Source of the DNA: Burkholderiales bacterium
GTDB lineage: Bacteria; Pseudomonadota; Gammaproteobacteria; Burkholderiales; Burkholderiaceae_C
NCBI GenBank assembly: GCA_003963075.1
Contig: RXJV01000036.1
Location: 62,001 to 126,000, forward strand
Direction: 5' to 3'
DNA length: 64,000 nt
The translations under genes and the position numbers were made by a program. Within the stretch, counting starts at the first letter, position 1. Each line of letters opens with the position of its first letter. Below the pieces are notes generated by a model, which was not told the origin of the DNA, did not search any database, and saw only the letters and a list, made by a program, of their open reading frames with translations. Shown here one piece after another: positions 33,603 through 44,421 of this stretch.

Positions 33603-35402
33603 TCAGCGGCCGCCCGCGGCGATCCAGGCGTCGATGCGCCGCTCCAGCACGTCCAGCGGCATCATCCCTTCGCCTAGCACCTGATCGTGAAACGCCGCGA
33701 GACTGAACTTGGCACCCAGCCGGGCCTGGGCGCGTTGGCGCAGCGCCTGGATCTTGAGCGAACCCACCTTGTAGCTCAGGGCCTGGCCAGGGAAGGCCAG
33801 GTAGCGGTCGATCTGGTTGGCGGCCATGGCCTCGGTGAAGCCCGTGGCATTGCGCAGGTAGTCGATCGCCTGTGCACGGCTCCAGCCCTTGGCGTGCAAG
33901 CCGCTGTCCACCACCAGCCGCACAGCCCTGAAGATTTCCAGCTGCAACGCGCCGGCGTAGGCGACGGGGTCGTTGTACAGACCCAGCTCGTGGCCCAAGG
34001 TCTCCGCGTAGAGGCCCCAGCCTTCACCGTAGGCGGTGTTGCGCGCGTAGCGGCGGAAATCCGGCAGCTGCATCTCGTACTGCAGCGCCACCTGGAAATG
34101 ATGGCCGGGCTGGCCTTCGTGCAGCAGCATCGAGGTCATCCCGGGCGTGCTGACGCGAGTCGGGTCCGGGATCACGGCCCAGAACACGCCCCGCGCACCA
34201 CCTTCTCCCTGGGCGATGGTGTAGTGCGGCGACGCCGTGGCGCGGGTGAGCTCGGGCTCCTCGCGGATCTCCAACGGCGCCTTGGGCAGGCGGCCAAACA
34301 GGCGGGGCAGCTGCGGCTCGATGCGGGCGTTGATCGCACGAAAGGCCGCCAGCACCTCGGCATCGGTCTTGAACGGCCGCTGCTGCGGCTGCGCGTCCAG
34401 CCAGGCCAGCAGGCCGCCGTCCTTCAGCGGGTCACCGGCAAAGCCCAGCTGGGGCGCCAGCTTCACGATTTCGCCCTGAATGCGGGCCACCTCCTGCAGG
34501 CCCAGCCGGTGCACCTCGTCCGGCGTGAGCCGCGTGCCGGTCTGGTCGCGCACCAGCTGGCGGTACCAGGCCTGGCCACCCGGCAGGCTGCCCAGGCCGT
34601 CGCCAGAACGCCGGGCCACGGCGGGCAGGTAGTCGGCCTCGACATAGGCCTGCAGGCGCTGCAGGGCCGGCACGACACGCTCCGAGAGTTCGCGGCGGTA
34701 GGCCTCGGCCAGCCGGGCGGCGTCCTCGGCACCGAGGCCCGGCGTGGCGCCCGGTGCCAGCCGGCGCAGCGTGGCACCGAACGGGTTCTTGTCCAGATCG
34801 GCATCGGCCATGCGGGCCAGCTGCGGCACCGTGGCGCGCATCACGGCGGGTGACTGCACGATGCCGCGCGACACGCCCTCGCGCAGGTTGGCAATCGCCT
34901 GGTCACACCAGCGGGGCAGTACCGCCAGGCGTTTCAGGAAGGCGTCGAAGTCCGCGGCCGTGCGCAAGGGCTGCTGTTCGACCTGGCCGCTGGCCATCAT
35001 GGCCAGCAGCAGCGGCATGGAGGCCATTTGGTCCAAAGGCAGCAAGTGACTCGGGAAGGGCGCCAGCGCGAGCTGGCCGCGCAGGCTGTGCTCCAGCAGC
35101 TCGCGGTTGAGGCGGTCTGCCGGCGGCAGCCGGGCGGGCGGCAGCGCAGCCAGCTCTTTCAGAAAGCCGCGCAGCTCGGCCCGGTAGCGCGCCCGCTCAG
35201 GCGGCGCCAGTGTCAGGTTGAGCTGGTCGTTGAAGCGGGAGTCGCCCTTCCAGGTGGCGAGCACGGGATCGAAGCGAGCCTGAGCGACATAGGCTCGGTT
35301 GGCGAGGTCGGCGAGCTGCTGCGACGGCGTGGCGGCAGCAGCGGCATGGATCAGGCACAGCCCGAGGGTCAGGGTGGCGAGGTGCCGGCGGAGTGGGCCC
35401 AT
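33603..35402 (-). CDS. DUF885 exported metallopeptidase-like protein
   Basis: A 599-aa exported protein of the DUF885 family. The signal peptide ends near residue 23 (CLIHAAAAA). The C-terminal half has the metal-site motif HEGQPGHHFQ and the downstream glutamates in YGEGWGLYAE, the arrangement expected of a zinc peptidase fold. Substrates are unknown, though periplasmic peptide or ester hydrolysis is likely. The ATG at 35402 gives a good signal sequence; the longer open frame upstream is only an antisense extension. It is divergent from the deacetylase-caspase gene with about 170 nt between. Confidence 0.88.
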   Translation of the reverse strand: MGPLRRHLATLTLGLCLIHAAAAATPSQQLADLANRAYVAQARFDPVLATWKGDSRFNDQLNLTLAPPERARYRAELRGFLKELAALPPARLPPADRLNRELLEHSLRGQLALAPFPSHLLPLDQMASMPLLLAMMASGQVEQQPLRTAADFDAFLKRLAVLPRWCDQAIANLREGVSRGIVQSPAVMRATVPQLARMADADLDKNPFGATLRRLAPGATPGLGAEDAARLAEAYRRELSERVVPALQRLQAYVEADYLPAVARRSGDGLGSLPGGQAWYRQLVRDQTGTRLTPDEVHRLGLQEVARIQGEIVKLAPQLGFAGDPLKDGGLLAWLDAQPQQRPFKTDAEVLAAFRAINARIEPQLPRLFGRLPKAPLEIREEPELTRATASPHYTIAQGEGGARGVFWAVIPDPTRVSTPGMTSMLLHEGQPGHHFQVALQYEMQLPDFRRYARNTAYGEGWGLYAETLGHELGLYNDPVAYAGALQLEIFRAVRLVVDSGLHAKGWSRAQAIDYLRNATGFTEAMAANQIDRYLAFPGQALSYKVGSLKIQALRQRAQARLGAKFSLAAFHDQVLGEGMMPLDVLERRIDAWIAAGGR

Positions 35403-35574
35403 GAGCGCAGGTCGGAGTGAAGACCGGCAAATTCTGGTGCCGCTCGATGACCGTGTCAGCCCCGGGGAACACCCGGAGGTGGTGATCTCGGCACGCGCCC
35501 GGGCGCTGGACCTTGGGTGGGTGTGGTCCACTTCCGCCGGTGCTGTTTTTGGCGCGCCCGCGCCCTGTTCTGCC

Positions 35575-38340
35575 GTGTCGAACACCTCTCGCTTCCGCCC
35601 GCTGCCCTTCACCCTGAGCCTGGTGCTCGCGTTGGGCCTGAGCGCCTGCCAGCGCGCGGCCGACGTGCCCGCCGCTCTGCCGGCCGCCTCTGCCCCGCAA
35701 GACGCCAGCGCCACCGCGCAGCTGCGCCAGCAGGCCGACGCGCTGCTGGCCCTGCACCGCCAGATCATCGTGCTGATGGACGGCGAGGCCGCGCTGCCGG
35801 CCGTGCAGCGCCGCGAGGTGCAGGCCCTGGGCCAGCAGCTGTTCCATGAGCTGCTGCAGCGCCAGCAGGCGCTGGCCGATGCGGCGCTCAAGCCCGACGC
35901 GCTGGAAGCCACCACCGCGCTGCTGACGCGCATCGAAAGCGAGCCGAGCTGGTTCGACGCCGACCGGCTGGCCTTCAAAGAGGTGCTGGAGCAGCTCGCA
36001 TCGGGCCTGAAATCGAGCCAGACGCTGGACGGCATCAAGCTCGCGCGCCGTGCGCAGGAAGACATCGACACGCTGGCCGAGGTACAGAAGGCCTACGAGC
36101 AGGAGCTCAAGGAGGTGTTCGGCGGCTTCGCCAAGCGCGGCATCGAACTCAAGCGCGAGAAGTGGAGCGACTACCTGGCCAAGCTCAAGGCCCTGCACAC
36201 GCGCGAGGCGGTGATGAAGCAGCACGGCGCCCAGCGGCCGGCGGCCGATGACCTGGCGCCGGAACCACCGGCGTCCGCCGCCTCGGGCGCGATGCGCGGT
36301 GTAGCCGCCAAGGACCGCGAGGTCTTTGGCGACAAGCTGCCGCCCAAGACCGTGCTGCTGAGCTTCGACGACGGCCCGCACGCCCGCTACACCGACGAGA
36401 TCCTGGAGATCCTGAAGCGCTACCAGGCCCCGGCGGTGTTCTTCCAGCTCGGGCAGAACCTCGGCAAGGTCGGCGCGGATGGCCAGCCCCAGCCCGGCAA
36501 CGGCACGGCGGTCGCCAAGCGCGTGCTGGCCGCGGGCCACCAGATCGCCAACCACAGCTTCACGCACGGGCTGATGAGCAAGTTCGAGCTCATCAAGGTC
36601 AAGGAGGAGGCCGCCAACACGGAGGCGCTGCTGGACGCGGCGGGTCGCAATGGCGACGCCTTGTTTCGGTTTCCCTACGGTGCGCGCAACGACGGCGCCT
36701 TGACCACCATCGAAGCGCTGAAGCTGCGCTCGATGATGTGGAACGTGGACTCGCTCGACTGGAGCGACCCCATCCCCAAGAGCATTGCCGCGCGTGTGCT
36801 GGCCGAGCTGGACAAGCAGCAGCGCGGCATCGTGCTGTTCCACGACATCCACGCCCGCACCGTGCAGGCCCTGCCGCTGGTGCTGGACCAGCTCGCCGCC
36901 GATGGCTGGCGCTTTGCCAGCTACCAGAACGGCCAGTTCGTCGTCAGCAGCGACAAGGCCGCCGCCGCCGCGCCGCCGCCTGCGCCCGGCGAGCTCTACC
37001 GCGAAAGCCATGCGCTGGTGATCGGCATCAATGGCTACACCGCCTGGCCCAAGCTGTCGCACGCGGTGCGGGACGCCCAGGCCATCCGTGATGCCCTGGT
37101 CACGCGCTTCGGTTTCAAGGCCGACCATGTGACGCTGCTGACCGATGCCGACGCCACCCGATCCAACATCCTGAAGGCGCTGAACGACCGCTTCGGTGAC
37201 CCCAAACGCGTGAAGCGCGACGACCGCGTGTTCGTGTTCTTCGCCGGCCACGGCAGCACGCGCAAGCTGCCCAGCGGCCGCGAGGTGGGCTATATCGTGC
37301 CGGTGGACGCCGGCCTGAACGACCTGCAGGCCGACGCGATCGCGATGCCGCAGCTGCAGGAGGTGGCCGAGGCCATCACCGCCAAGCACGCGCTCTTCGT
37401 CATCGATGCCTGCTACTCCGGCCTGGGTCTGACCCGCGGCGGCAGCCCGGCGGCAGACAGCAATTTCGCCCGCACCAATGCGCGCCGCGTCGGCCGCCAG
37501 ATGATGACCGCCGGCGGCGCCGACCAGCAGGTGGCCGACGACGGCCCCGGCGGCCACTCGGTGTTCACCTGGACGCTGCTGCAGGCGCTGAGCGGCAAGG
37601 CCGACCTGAACGGCGACGGCCTGATCACCGCCACCGAGCTGGCCGCCTATGTGGCGCCGGCCGTGGCCGCGATTGCACGCCAGACGCCGGCCTTCGGCAG
37701 CCTGCCGGGCAGCGAGGGCGGCGAGTTCGTGTTCGAGCTGCCCACCGCCCAGGAGCCGGGCCTGAGCAGCGCCGTGGCCCAGCTGGACGACAAGGCCAGC
37801 CAGCTGGCCGCCAAGCTCGACGAAGCCAGCAGCGCTGGCCGCCAGGCCGCGCCTGCGGCGGCCGGCGCCGCGACCGCCGTGCAGGTCACGATCAAGGGCC
37901 TGGACGGCAAGGACCAGGCCCTGGCCGCGACCACCGCCCGCGTCGACCCCGGCGCCCGCGTCGCCGCCCAACGCGCCAACGACCGCGGCCTGCAGCTCTA
38001 CCGCGAGCGCCGCTACGACGAGGCCGAGGCCGCGTTCAAGGAGGCCCTGCAGCTGCAGCCGAAGTTCGCGCTGGCGGCCAACAACCTCGGCTTTGTGCTC
38101 TACCGCCGCGGCAAGTTCGCCGACGCGGCGGGCTGGTTCGAGAAGGCGGTCGAGATGGACGCGAGCCGGTCGCTGGCCTGGCTCAACCTCGGCGATGCAC
38201 GGCTGCAAGCCGGCGACGACGCCAAGGCCATGGCGGCGTACAAGACGTTTCTGGAGCTGGCGCCCAAGCATGCAAGGGCGGCGGAACTTCAGGGGTGGAT
38301 CGCGAGTCCATCGGAGGCCAACAAGCCGAAGACGTTGTGA
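35575..38340 (+). CDS. Lipoprotein fusion: NodB deacetylase, caspase-like protease, TPRs
   Basis: A 921-aa protein from the GTG at 35575. Lipobox LSAC (Cys25) anchors it to the envelope. A helical region (about 40-240) precedes a NodB polysaccharide deacetylase domain with SFDDGP (263-268), metal-binding H327-SFT-H331, RFPYG (365-369) and FHDIHARTVQALP. A caspase/C14 domain follows (about 482-720): ALVIGINGY, catalytic H559 in FFAGHG and C613 in DACYSG. Inside it is an EF-hand-type loop, D677 to E688. Three TPR-like repeats end the chain (about 802-912). One continuous frame carries all domains with catalytic residues intact. Cleavage target, glycan substrate and calcium dependence are unknown. 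The start lacks a clear ribosome site. Confidence 0.9.
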   Translation: MSNTSRFRPLPFTLSLVLALGLSACQRAADVPAALPAASAPQDASATAQLRQQADALLALHRQIIVLMDGEAALPAVQRREVQALGQQLFHELLQRQQALADAALKPDALEATTALLTRIESEPSWFDADRLAFKEVLEQLASGLKSSQTLDGIKLARRAQEDIDTLAEVQKAYEQELKEVFGGFAKRGIELKREKWSDYLAKLKALHTREAVMKQHGAQRPAADDLAPEPPASAASGAMRGVAAKDREVFGDKLPPKTVLLSFDDGPHARYTDEILEILKRYQAPAVFFQLGQNLGKVGADGQPQPGNGTAVAKRVLAAGHQIANHSFTHGLMSKFELIKVKEEAANTEALLDAAGRNGDALFRFPYGARNDGALTTIEALKLRSMMWNVDSLDWSDPIPKSIAARVLAELDKQQRGIVLFHDIHARTVQALPLVLDQLAADGWRFASYQNGQFVVSSDKAAAAAPPPAPGELYRESHALVIGINGYTAWPKLSHAVRDAQAIRDALVTRFGFKADHVTLLTDADATRSNILKALNDRFGDPKRVKRDDRVFVFFAGHGSTRKLPSGREVGYIVPVDAGLNDLQADAIAMPQLQEVAEAITAKHALFVIDACYSGLGLTRGGSPAADSNFARTNARRVGRQMMTAGGADQQVADDGPGGHSVFTWTLLQALSGKADLNGDGLITATELAAYVAPAVAAIARQTPAFGSLPGSEGGEFVFELPTAQEPGLSSAVAQLDDKASQLAAKLDEASSAGRQAAPAAAGAATAVQVTIKGLDGKDQALAATTARVDPGARVAAQRANDRGLQLYRERRYDEAEAAFKEALQLQPKFALAANNLGFVLYRRGKFADAAGWFEKAVEMDASRSLAWLNLGDARLQAGDDAKAMAAYKTFLELAPKHARAAELQGWIASPSEANKPKTL

Positions 38341-38353
38341 GGGAAACCGAAAC

Positions 38354-38932
38354 ATGGACGACGAACGGGTTGTGAAGGTTGTGAAGGGCTTTTTCTCCTC
38401 GTTGCACGAAGGACTCGCGGCACTTGCTATCGACCCGAGCGCAATTCATGCGAGGACCAGTCTGGGCGAGACGCCTCTGCACTTTCTTTGTGTTGAGAAC
38501 CAGATCGATGCCGTCCAAGCGCTCATTCAACGAGGCGCTGACGTGAACACGGTCAATGAAGTGGGATCGACGCCCCTATCCGACGCCTGCTCCCTTGCTT
38601 ATCTGGACCTTGTGCGCCTACTTCTTGCAAGCGATGCAGTTTTGTGGCTGGACGGACAACACGACCCGACCCTGCACCAAGCAGTTCGTGGGGGCGACGT
38701 CGAGATCGTCAGGCTCATCCTTGACGCCGGCGCCAACGTCAACGAATTGGCAGACCTCTCCGAAGCACCGCTGCATCTGGCCGTCGAGGACGACAAGGTC
38801 GAGATTGCTGAACTCCTCTTGGCCCGAGGCGCCGACCCGGCGTTGAAGCGGATCTTCGATGAATCTGCCTTGGATGTCGCCTTGCTGCACGGCAGTGAGC
38901 GATGCCTAGCCTTGCTGTCGACTCGACATTGA
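38354..38932 (+). CDS. Ankyrin-repeat protein
   Basis: A 192-aa cytoplasmic protein made of about five ankyrin repeats (GETPLHFLCVENQIDAVQAL, GSTPLSDACSLAYLDLVRLL, DPTLHQAVRGGDVEIVRLIL, EAPLHLAVEDDKVEIAELLL, ESALDVALLHGSERCLALL). It probably acts by binding another protein. The ATG at 38354 is 13 nt after the stop of the deacetylase-caspase gene, with GAGGGA formed across that stop, so co-expression is likely. Codon use is clearly richer in A/T than neighbouring genes, which suggests later acquisition. A role as inhibitor or adaptor of the caspase-like protein is conjecture. Confidence 0.88.
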   Translation: MDDERVVKVVKGFFSSLHEGLAALAIDPSAIHARTSLGETPLHFLCVENQIDAVQALIQRGADVNTVNEVGSTPLSDACSLAYLDLVRLLLASDAVLWLDGQHDPTLHQAVRGGDVEIVRLILDAGANVNELADLSEAPLHLAVEDDKVEIAELLLARGADPALKRIFDESALDVALLHGSERCLALLSTRH

Positions 38933-39313
38933 GCAAGGTTAGCCCGCTTAGGCACCACCACCCGATCTGTCATCGCCCCGGCCTACACTCAGCCAGTCGC
39001 GTGTCTGCTCAACGGCGCGGCATCGGTGGCTGGACGCCGGCGCACTTCTCCTTCTTCGCGCCTCCAGGCCCGCCGGCTTCCGCCGGCCGGCAGCGGTCGT
39101 CAGCCTCCTTCAAGCGGCGAGCCCCAACTCCGGTTCCTCTGGCACGACCAGAGACGACCCACCCCCAGCTGCCCCGGCTCGCCTGCGGTCCGCCACCGGA
39201 CGACCCCGCGCGCGCCGAGGCGCAACACCCGCATGCCGCCTGCGGCTTGCGCTCCTGCCCCGTTTCGACGAACCGTGCGGCTGGCCACCGGCCAACGCGC
39301 CCTGGAGATCCTG
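38933..39313. other. 381-nt region without a supported gene
   Basis: No reading frame here has a convincing start, family match or composition. It contains short GC-rich inverted stretches, such as GCCGGCTTCCGCCGGC-like sequence near 39070, and may hold the promoter of the following three-gene set. No clear -35/-10 pair was seen. Confidence 0.5.
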
Positions 39314-39565
39314 ATGACGAACCAAGCCGCCCCGCTTCTGGACACGAACCGCCGCGAAGCGCTTCGCGATGAACTGCTGGCCACCGTCGATCTGCTCAAG
39401 CGCCGCCGCGCGGCCGAGATCGACGAGGTCGACATCGCGGACTACGTGGCCCTGCACTGGATGGAGTGGCATGGCGGCTCGCTGCGGCTGACGACGACGG
39501 GCGAGAACGTCTGCAAGCATCTGGCCGGCATGCTCGCCCGCTCGATGCCGCGGTCCTCGGTCTGA
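39314..39565 (+). CDS. Small conserved hypothetical protein, possible winged helix
   Basis: An 83-aa protein starting at the ATG at 39314 (GGAG about 7 nt upstream). Residues 12-40 form charged helices (EALRDELLATVDLLKRRRAAEI). The second half (DYVALHWMEWHGG, LRLTTTGENVCKHLAG) reads like a helix followed by a beta-hairpin wing, a pattern I associate with small conserved Burkholderiales proteins of unknown role. The gene ends 17 nt before the trypsin-like protease gene, suggesting one transcript. Confidence 0.7.
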   Translation: MTNQAAPLLDTNRREALRDELLATVDLLKRRRAAEIDEVDIADYVALHWMEWHGGSLRLTTTGENVCKHLAGMLARSMPRSSV

Positions 39566-39582
39566 GCGCTCGAGAGGCCGGC

Positions 39583-40347
39583 GTGTCTGCCACTGCGCCG
39601 GTGCCGGGCGCCATCGACCCGCTGCTGCTGGCCACCGTGCGCCTGAGCACCTTCGACGGGCCGCGGGGCCTGACCAGTGCCAGCGGCTTCTTCTTCCGCC
39701 GCGACGAGCGGCTCTACCTCGTCACCAGCCGGCATGTCTTCATCGACGAGGCCAGCGACCACCATCCGGACCGCATCGAGATCGAGCTGCATGCCAGCGC
39801 CGACAACCTCGCCGAGTCCACCGCGCTGTCGGTGCTGCTCTTCCGCGACGGACTGGCGGACTGGCGCCAGGGCGAGGATGACGGCGGCGGCATCGACGTG
39901 GCTGTGCTGGAGATCGACCCCGAGGCCCTGCCCGCGACGATCGCACTCGCCGCCTTCGAGCCCGGGAACCTGCCCGGCGCCGACGACACGGTCGGCATCG
40001 GCGAGCCGCTGCTGATCCCGGGCTTTCCGCTGGGCTTTCACGATGGGCTGCACCACTTTCCGGTGGTGCGCCAGGGCGCGGTGGCCTCGCCCTACGGCTG
40101 GCGCTTCCAGGGCCTGGGCTGGTTCCTGACCGATGCGCGCACGCACCGCGGCATCAGCGGCGCGCCGGTGGTGATGCGATCGCCGGACCGCGCTCCGCTG
40201 CCCTGGCTGCTGGTGGGCATCCATGCCTCGCGCTTCGACATGGGCAACCGCGACCTGACGGCCGACGAGTCGCTGGGCCTGAACGCGGCCTGGTACCCCG
40301 ATATCGTCATGACCCTCACCCAGCCGGCCGACGCCGGCCCGGGCTGA
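39583..40347 (+). CDS. Trypsin-like serine protease (S1-type), cytoplasmic
   Basis: A 254-aa protein with the chymotrypsin-fold catalytic triad: H51 in TSRHVF, D105 in GIDVAVLEID and S192 in RGISGAPVV (G-x-S-G form). No signal peptide or membrane segment is present, which is unusual for this fold and implies a cytoplasmic protease or a catalytic module acting inside the cell. The GTG at 39583 has GAGAGG 5 nt upstream. It lies between the small protein (17-nt gap) and a diguanylate cyclase gene (15-nt gap), probably as one operon. Confidence 0.85.
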   Translation: MSATAPVPGAIDPLLLATVRLSTFDGPRGLTSASGFFFRRDERLYLVTSRHVFIDEASDHHPDRIEIELHASADNLAESTALSVLLFRDGLADWRQGEDDGGGIDVAVLEIDPEALPATIALAAFEPGNLPGADDTVGIGEPLLIPGFPLGFHDGLHHFPVVRQGAVASPYGWRFQGLGWFLTDARTHRGISGAPVVMRSPDRAPLPWLLVGIHASRFDMGNRDLTADESLGLNAAWYPDIVMTLTQPADAGPG

Positions 40348-40362
40348 ACCGGCGCGCGGCCC

Positions 40363-41085
40363 ATGGCCATGCCACCGCACGAGGGCGCCGAGGGCGAGAT
40401 GAAGCTGCTGGCCCTGCGGCGCGAGATTGCGGCGGCGGAGCGCCAGCTGGCCGCGCTGCAGGCCGAAATCGCGGACGCGCGCAGCGAGCACAGCCTGCTC
40501 GTGGCCCACGATGCGCGGGCCGAGAACGCGCGGCTGACCGCCGAGAACCTGGCGGCGAACCAGGTAGCCGAGACCGCCCACGCGGCGCTGGAGGTGGCCA
40601 TCAAGGCCTCGCAGACCGACGTGCTGACGGGCCTGCCGAACCGCGAGGTGCTGTGGGACCGCCTGGCCCACGACCTGGAGTTGGCGCGCCGCCTGGGCCA
40701 GCGCCTGGCGGTGTATTTCCTGGACATCGACGGCTTCAAGCAGGTGAACGACGAGTTCGGCCATGCCGCTGGCGACTTGATGCTGCAACACACCGCGCGC
40801 GTGCTGCTGGCCACCGTGCGCGCCAGCGACACCGTGTGCCGGCTGGGCGGCGACGAGTTCGTCATCTTGGCCTCCGCGGTGCGGCGCGAGGATGCCGAGC
40901 AGGTGGCGGTCAAGATCGGGCAGGCGCTGGCCGTGCCCGCGCTGATCGCCGGCCACACCCTGAGCGTGTCGGCCAGCATCGGCTACAGCCTGTTCCCCGA
41001 CGACGCGGACGCTCCCGGCGTGCTGGTGCACAAGGCGGACGAAGCCATGTACCGGCGCAAGCGCAGCGGCCACGGCCCGCGTTAG
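40363..41085 (+). CDS. Diguanylate cyclase, coiled coil plus GGDEF
   Basis: A 240-aa cytoplasmic protein. An N-terminal coiled coil (about residues 12-85, EMKLLALRREIAAAERQLAAL) probably mediates dimerisation. A complete GGDEF domain follows, with the signature GGDEF at 162-166 and an inhibitory-site RASD (R153 to D156) five residues before it. It should make c-di-GMP with product feedback. No sensory domain is visible, so regulation may come through partners binding the coiled coil. It is the last gene of the set with the trypsin-like protease, 49 nt ahead of the helicase gene. Confidence 0.93.
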   Translation: MAMPPHEGAEGEMKLLALRREIAAAERQLAALQAEIADARSEHSLLVAHDARAENARLTAENLAANQVAETAHAALEVAIKASQTDVLTGLPNREVLWDRLAHDLELARRLGQRLAVYFLDIDGFKQVNDEFGHAAGDLMLQHTARVLLATVRASDTVCRLGGDEFVILASAVRREDAEQVAVKIGQALAVPALIAGHTLSVSASIGYSLFPDDADAPGVLVHKADEAMYRRKRSGHGPR

Positions 41086-41134
41086 GCGCGGGCACGGTGC
41101 AGCGGCCCGGCGCCGCCTGTGTTCCACTTCCGCC

Positions 41135-43410
<2,276 letters not shown>

Positions 43411-43432
<22 letters not shown>

Positions 43433-43938
43433 GCCCCGGCGCGCTGCGGATCGAGCCGCTGCGCCTGGAGCATCTGCCGGCGCTGGGTGCGGTCCTGCGG
43501 CAGCCGGCCGTGTATGAACACCTCGGCGGCGAGGTGCCACCGGCCGACGAGTTCGAGCTCGGCCTGCAACGGGCGCTGGCCGGGCCACCGCCCGGGCGCG
43601 ACGAGCACTGGCTGAACTACCTGGTGAGCGACGCCAGCGGCCAGATGCTGGGCCGCCTGGAAGCCACGGTGCACGATGGCCTGGCGGAGGTGGCCTTTCT
43701 GTTCGGGCCCGGCCACTGGGGCCACGGCCACGCGCAGCAGGGCCTGCTGTGGCTGCAGGCGGAGGTGTCGCGCCGCTGCGGCGTGCACGACTTCTGGGCC
43801 ACCACCGTGCCGGCCAACCAGCGCTGCCAGCGCCTGCTGCTGCGCTGCGGCTACGCCGCCGTGACCGGGGCGCTGCCCCGGCTGCTGACCCACGACGACG
43901 GTGACCTCGTGTTCCGCCGTCGGGCGCCCGGCGGCTGA
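43411..43938 (+). CDS. GNAT-family N-acetyltransferase
   Basis: A 175-aa acetyltransferase of the RimJ/RimL-like GNAT group. LRIEPLRLEHLPAL is the first strand and helix, and GPGHWGHGHAQQGLLWL contains the acetyl-CoA pyrophosphate-binding loop. TTVPANQRCQRLLLRCGY is the family C-terminal motif. The substrate is unknown. The start is ambiguous. GTG at 43411 overlaps the helicase gene by 22 nt, while TTG at 43429 overlaps by 4 nt and has AGAGG 8 nt upstream. Either way it is coupled to the helicase gene. Confidence 0.85.
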
Positions 43939-44033
43939 CCGCGGGGTGCACGTGCGTCGCGCACGCTGCGTTGGAGGGCCCACCACGCCCGGCCACCGCT
44001 ACGATCTCGGCGCCTCACGTCCGGAGCACTCGA

Positions 44034-44402
44034 ATGATCGGCTACACCACCCTCGGCACCAATGACCTGCCCCGCGCGGCAGCCTTTTATGACGAGCTCT
44101 TCGCCGTCATCGGCATCCAGCGCATCATGGACTTCGGACGCGGCTACGCCTGGGGCACTGGCATGGACAAGCCCGCCTTCGGCGTGATGCGCCCCTTTGA
44201 CGGCAAGCCGGCCAGCGTGGGCAACGGCGTGATGATTGCGCTGGCCGTCGACAGCCAGGACAAGGTGCGTGCCCTGCATGCCAAGGCCCTGGCGCTGGGC
44301 GGCGCCGACGAGGGCGCGCCGGGTCCGCGGGGCGAGGGCTTCTACGCCGCCTACTTCCGGGACCTGGACGGCAACAAGCTCAACGCCTTCTGCATGGGCT
44401 GA
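44034..44402 (+). CDS. Glyoxalase/bleomycin-resistance (VOC) fold protein
   Basis: A 122-aa single-domain vicinal-oxygen-chelate protein. MIGYTTLGTNDLPRAAAFYDELF is the typical first beta-alpha unit, and GFYAAYFRDLDGNKLNAFC is the last, including the metal-ligand position in the final strand. Such proteins act as metal-dependent lyases, dioxygenases or binding proteins; the substrate is not visible. The ATG at 44034 has GGAG 9 nt upstream. It converges with the NAD-dependent reductase gene after 19 nt. Confidence 0.88.
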   Translation: MIGYTTLGTNDLPRAAAFYDELFAVIGIQRIMDFGRGYAWGTGMDKPAFGVMRPFDGKPASVGNGVMIALAVDSQDKVRALHAKALALGGADEGAPGPRGEGFYAAYFRDLDGNKLNAFCMG

Positions 44403-44421
44403 GCGCAGGGCCTGCCGGCCC

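Noticed and set aside
35299..35574. N-terminal extension of the deacetylase-caspase frame
   Set aside because: It is antisense to the start of the DUF885 gene and would bury the lipoprotein signal sequence inside the protein.
35197..38355. A 1052-codon open frame antisense to the deacetylase-caspase fusion
   Set aside because: The plus-strand frame carries several complete catalytic motifs. The antisense product is a compositional shadow.
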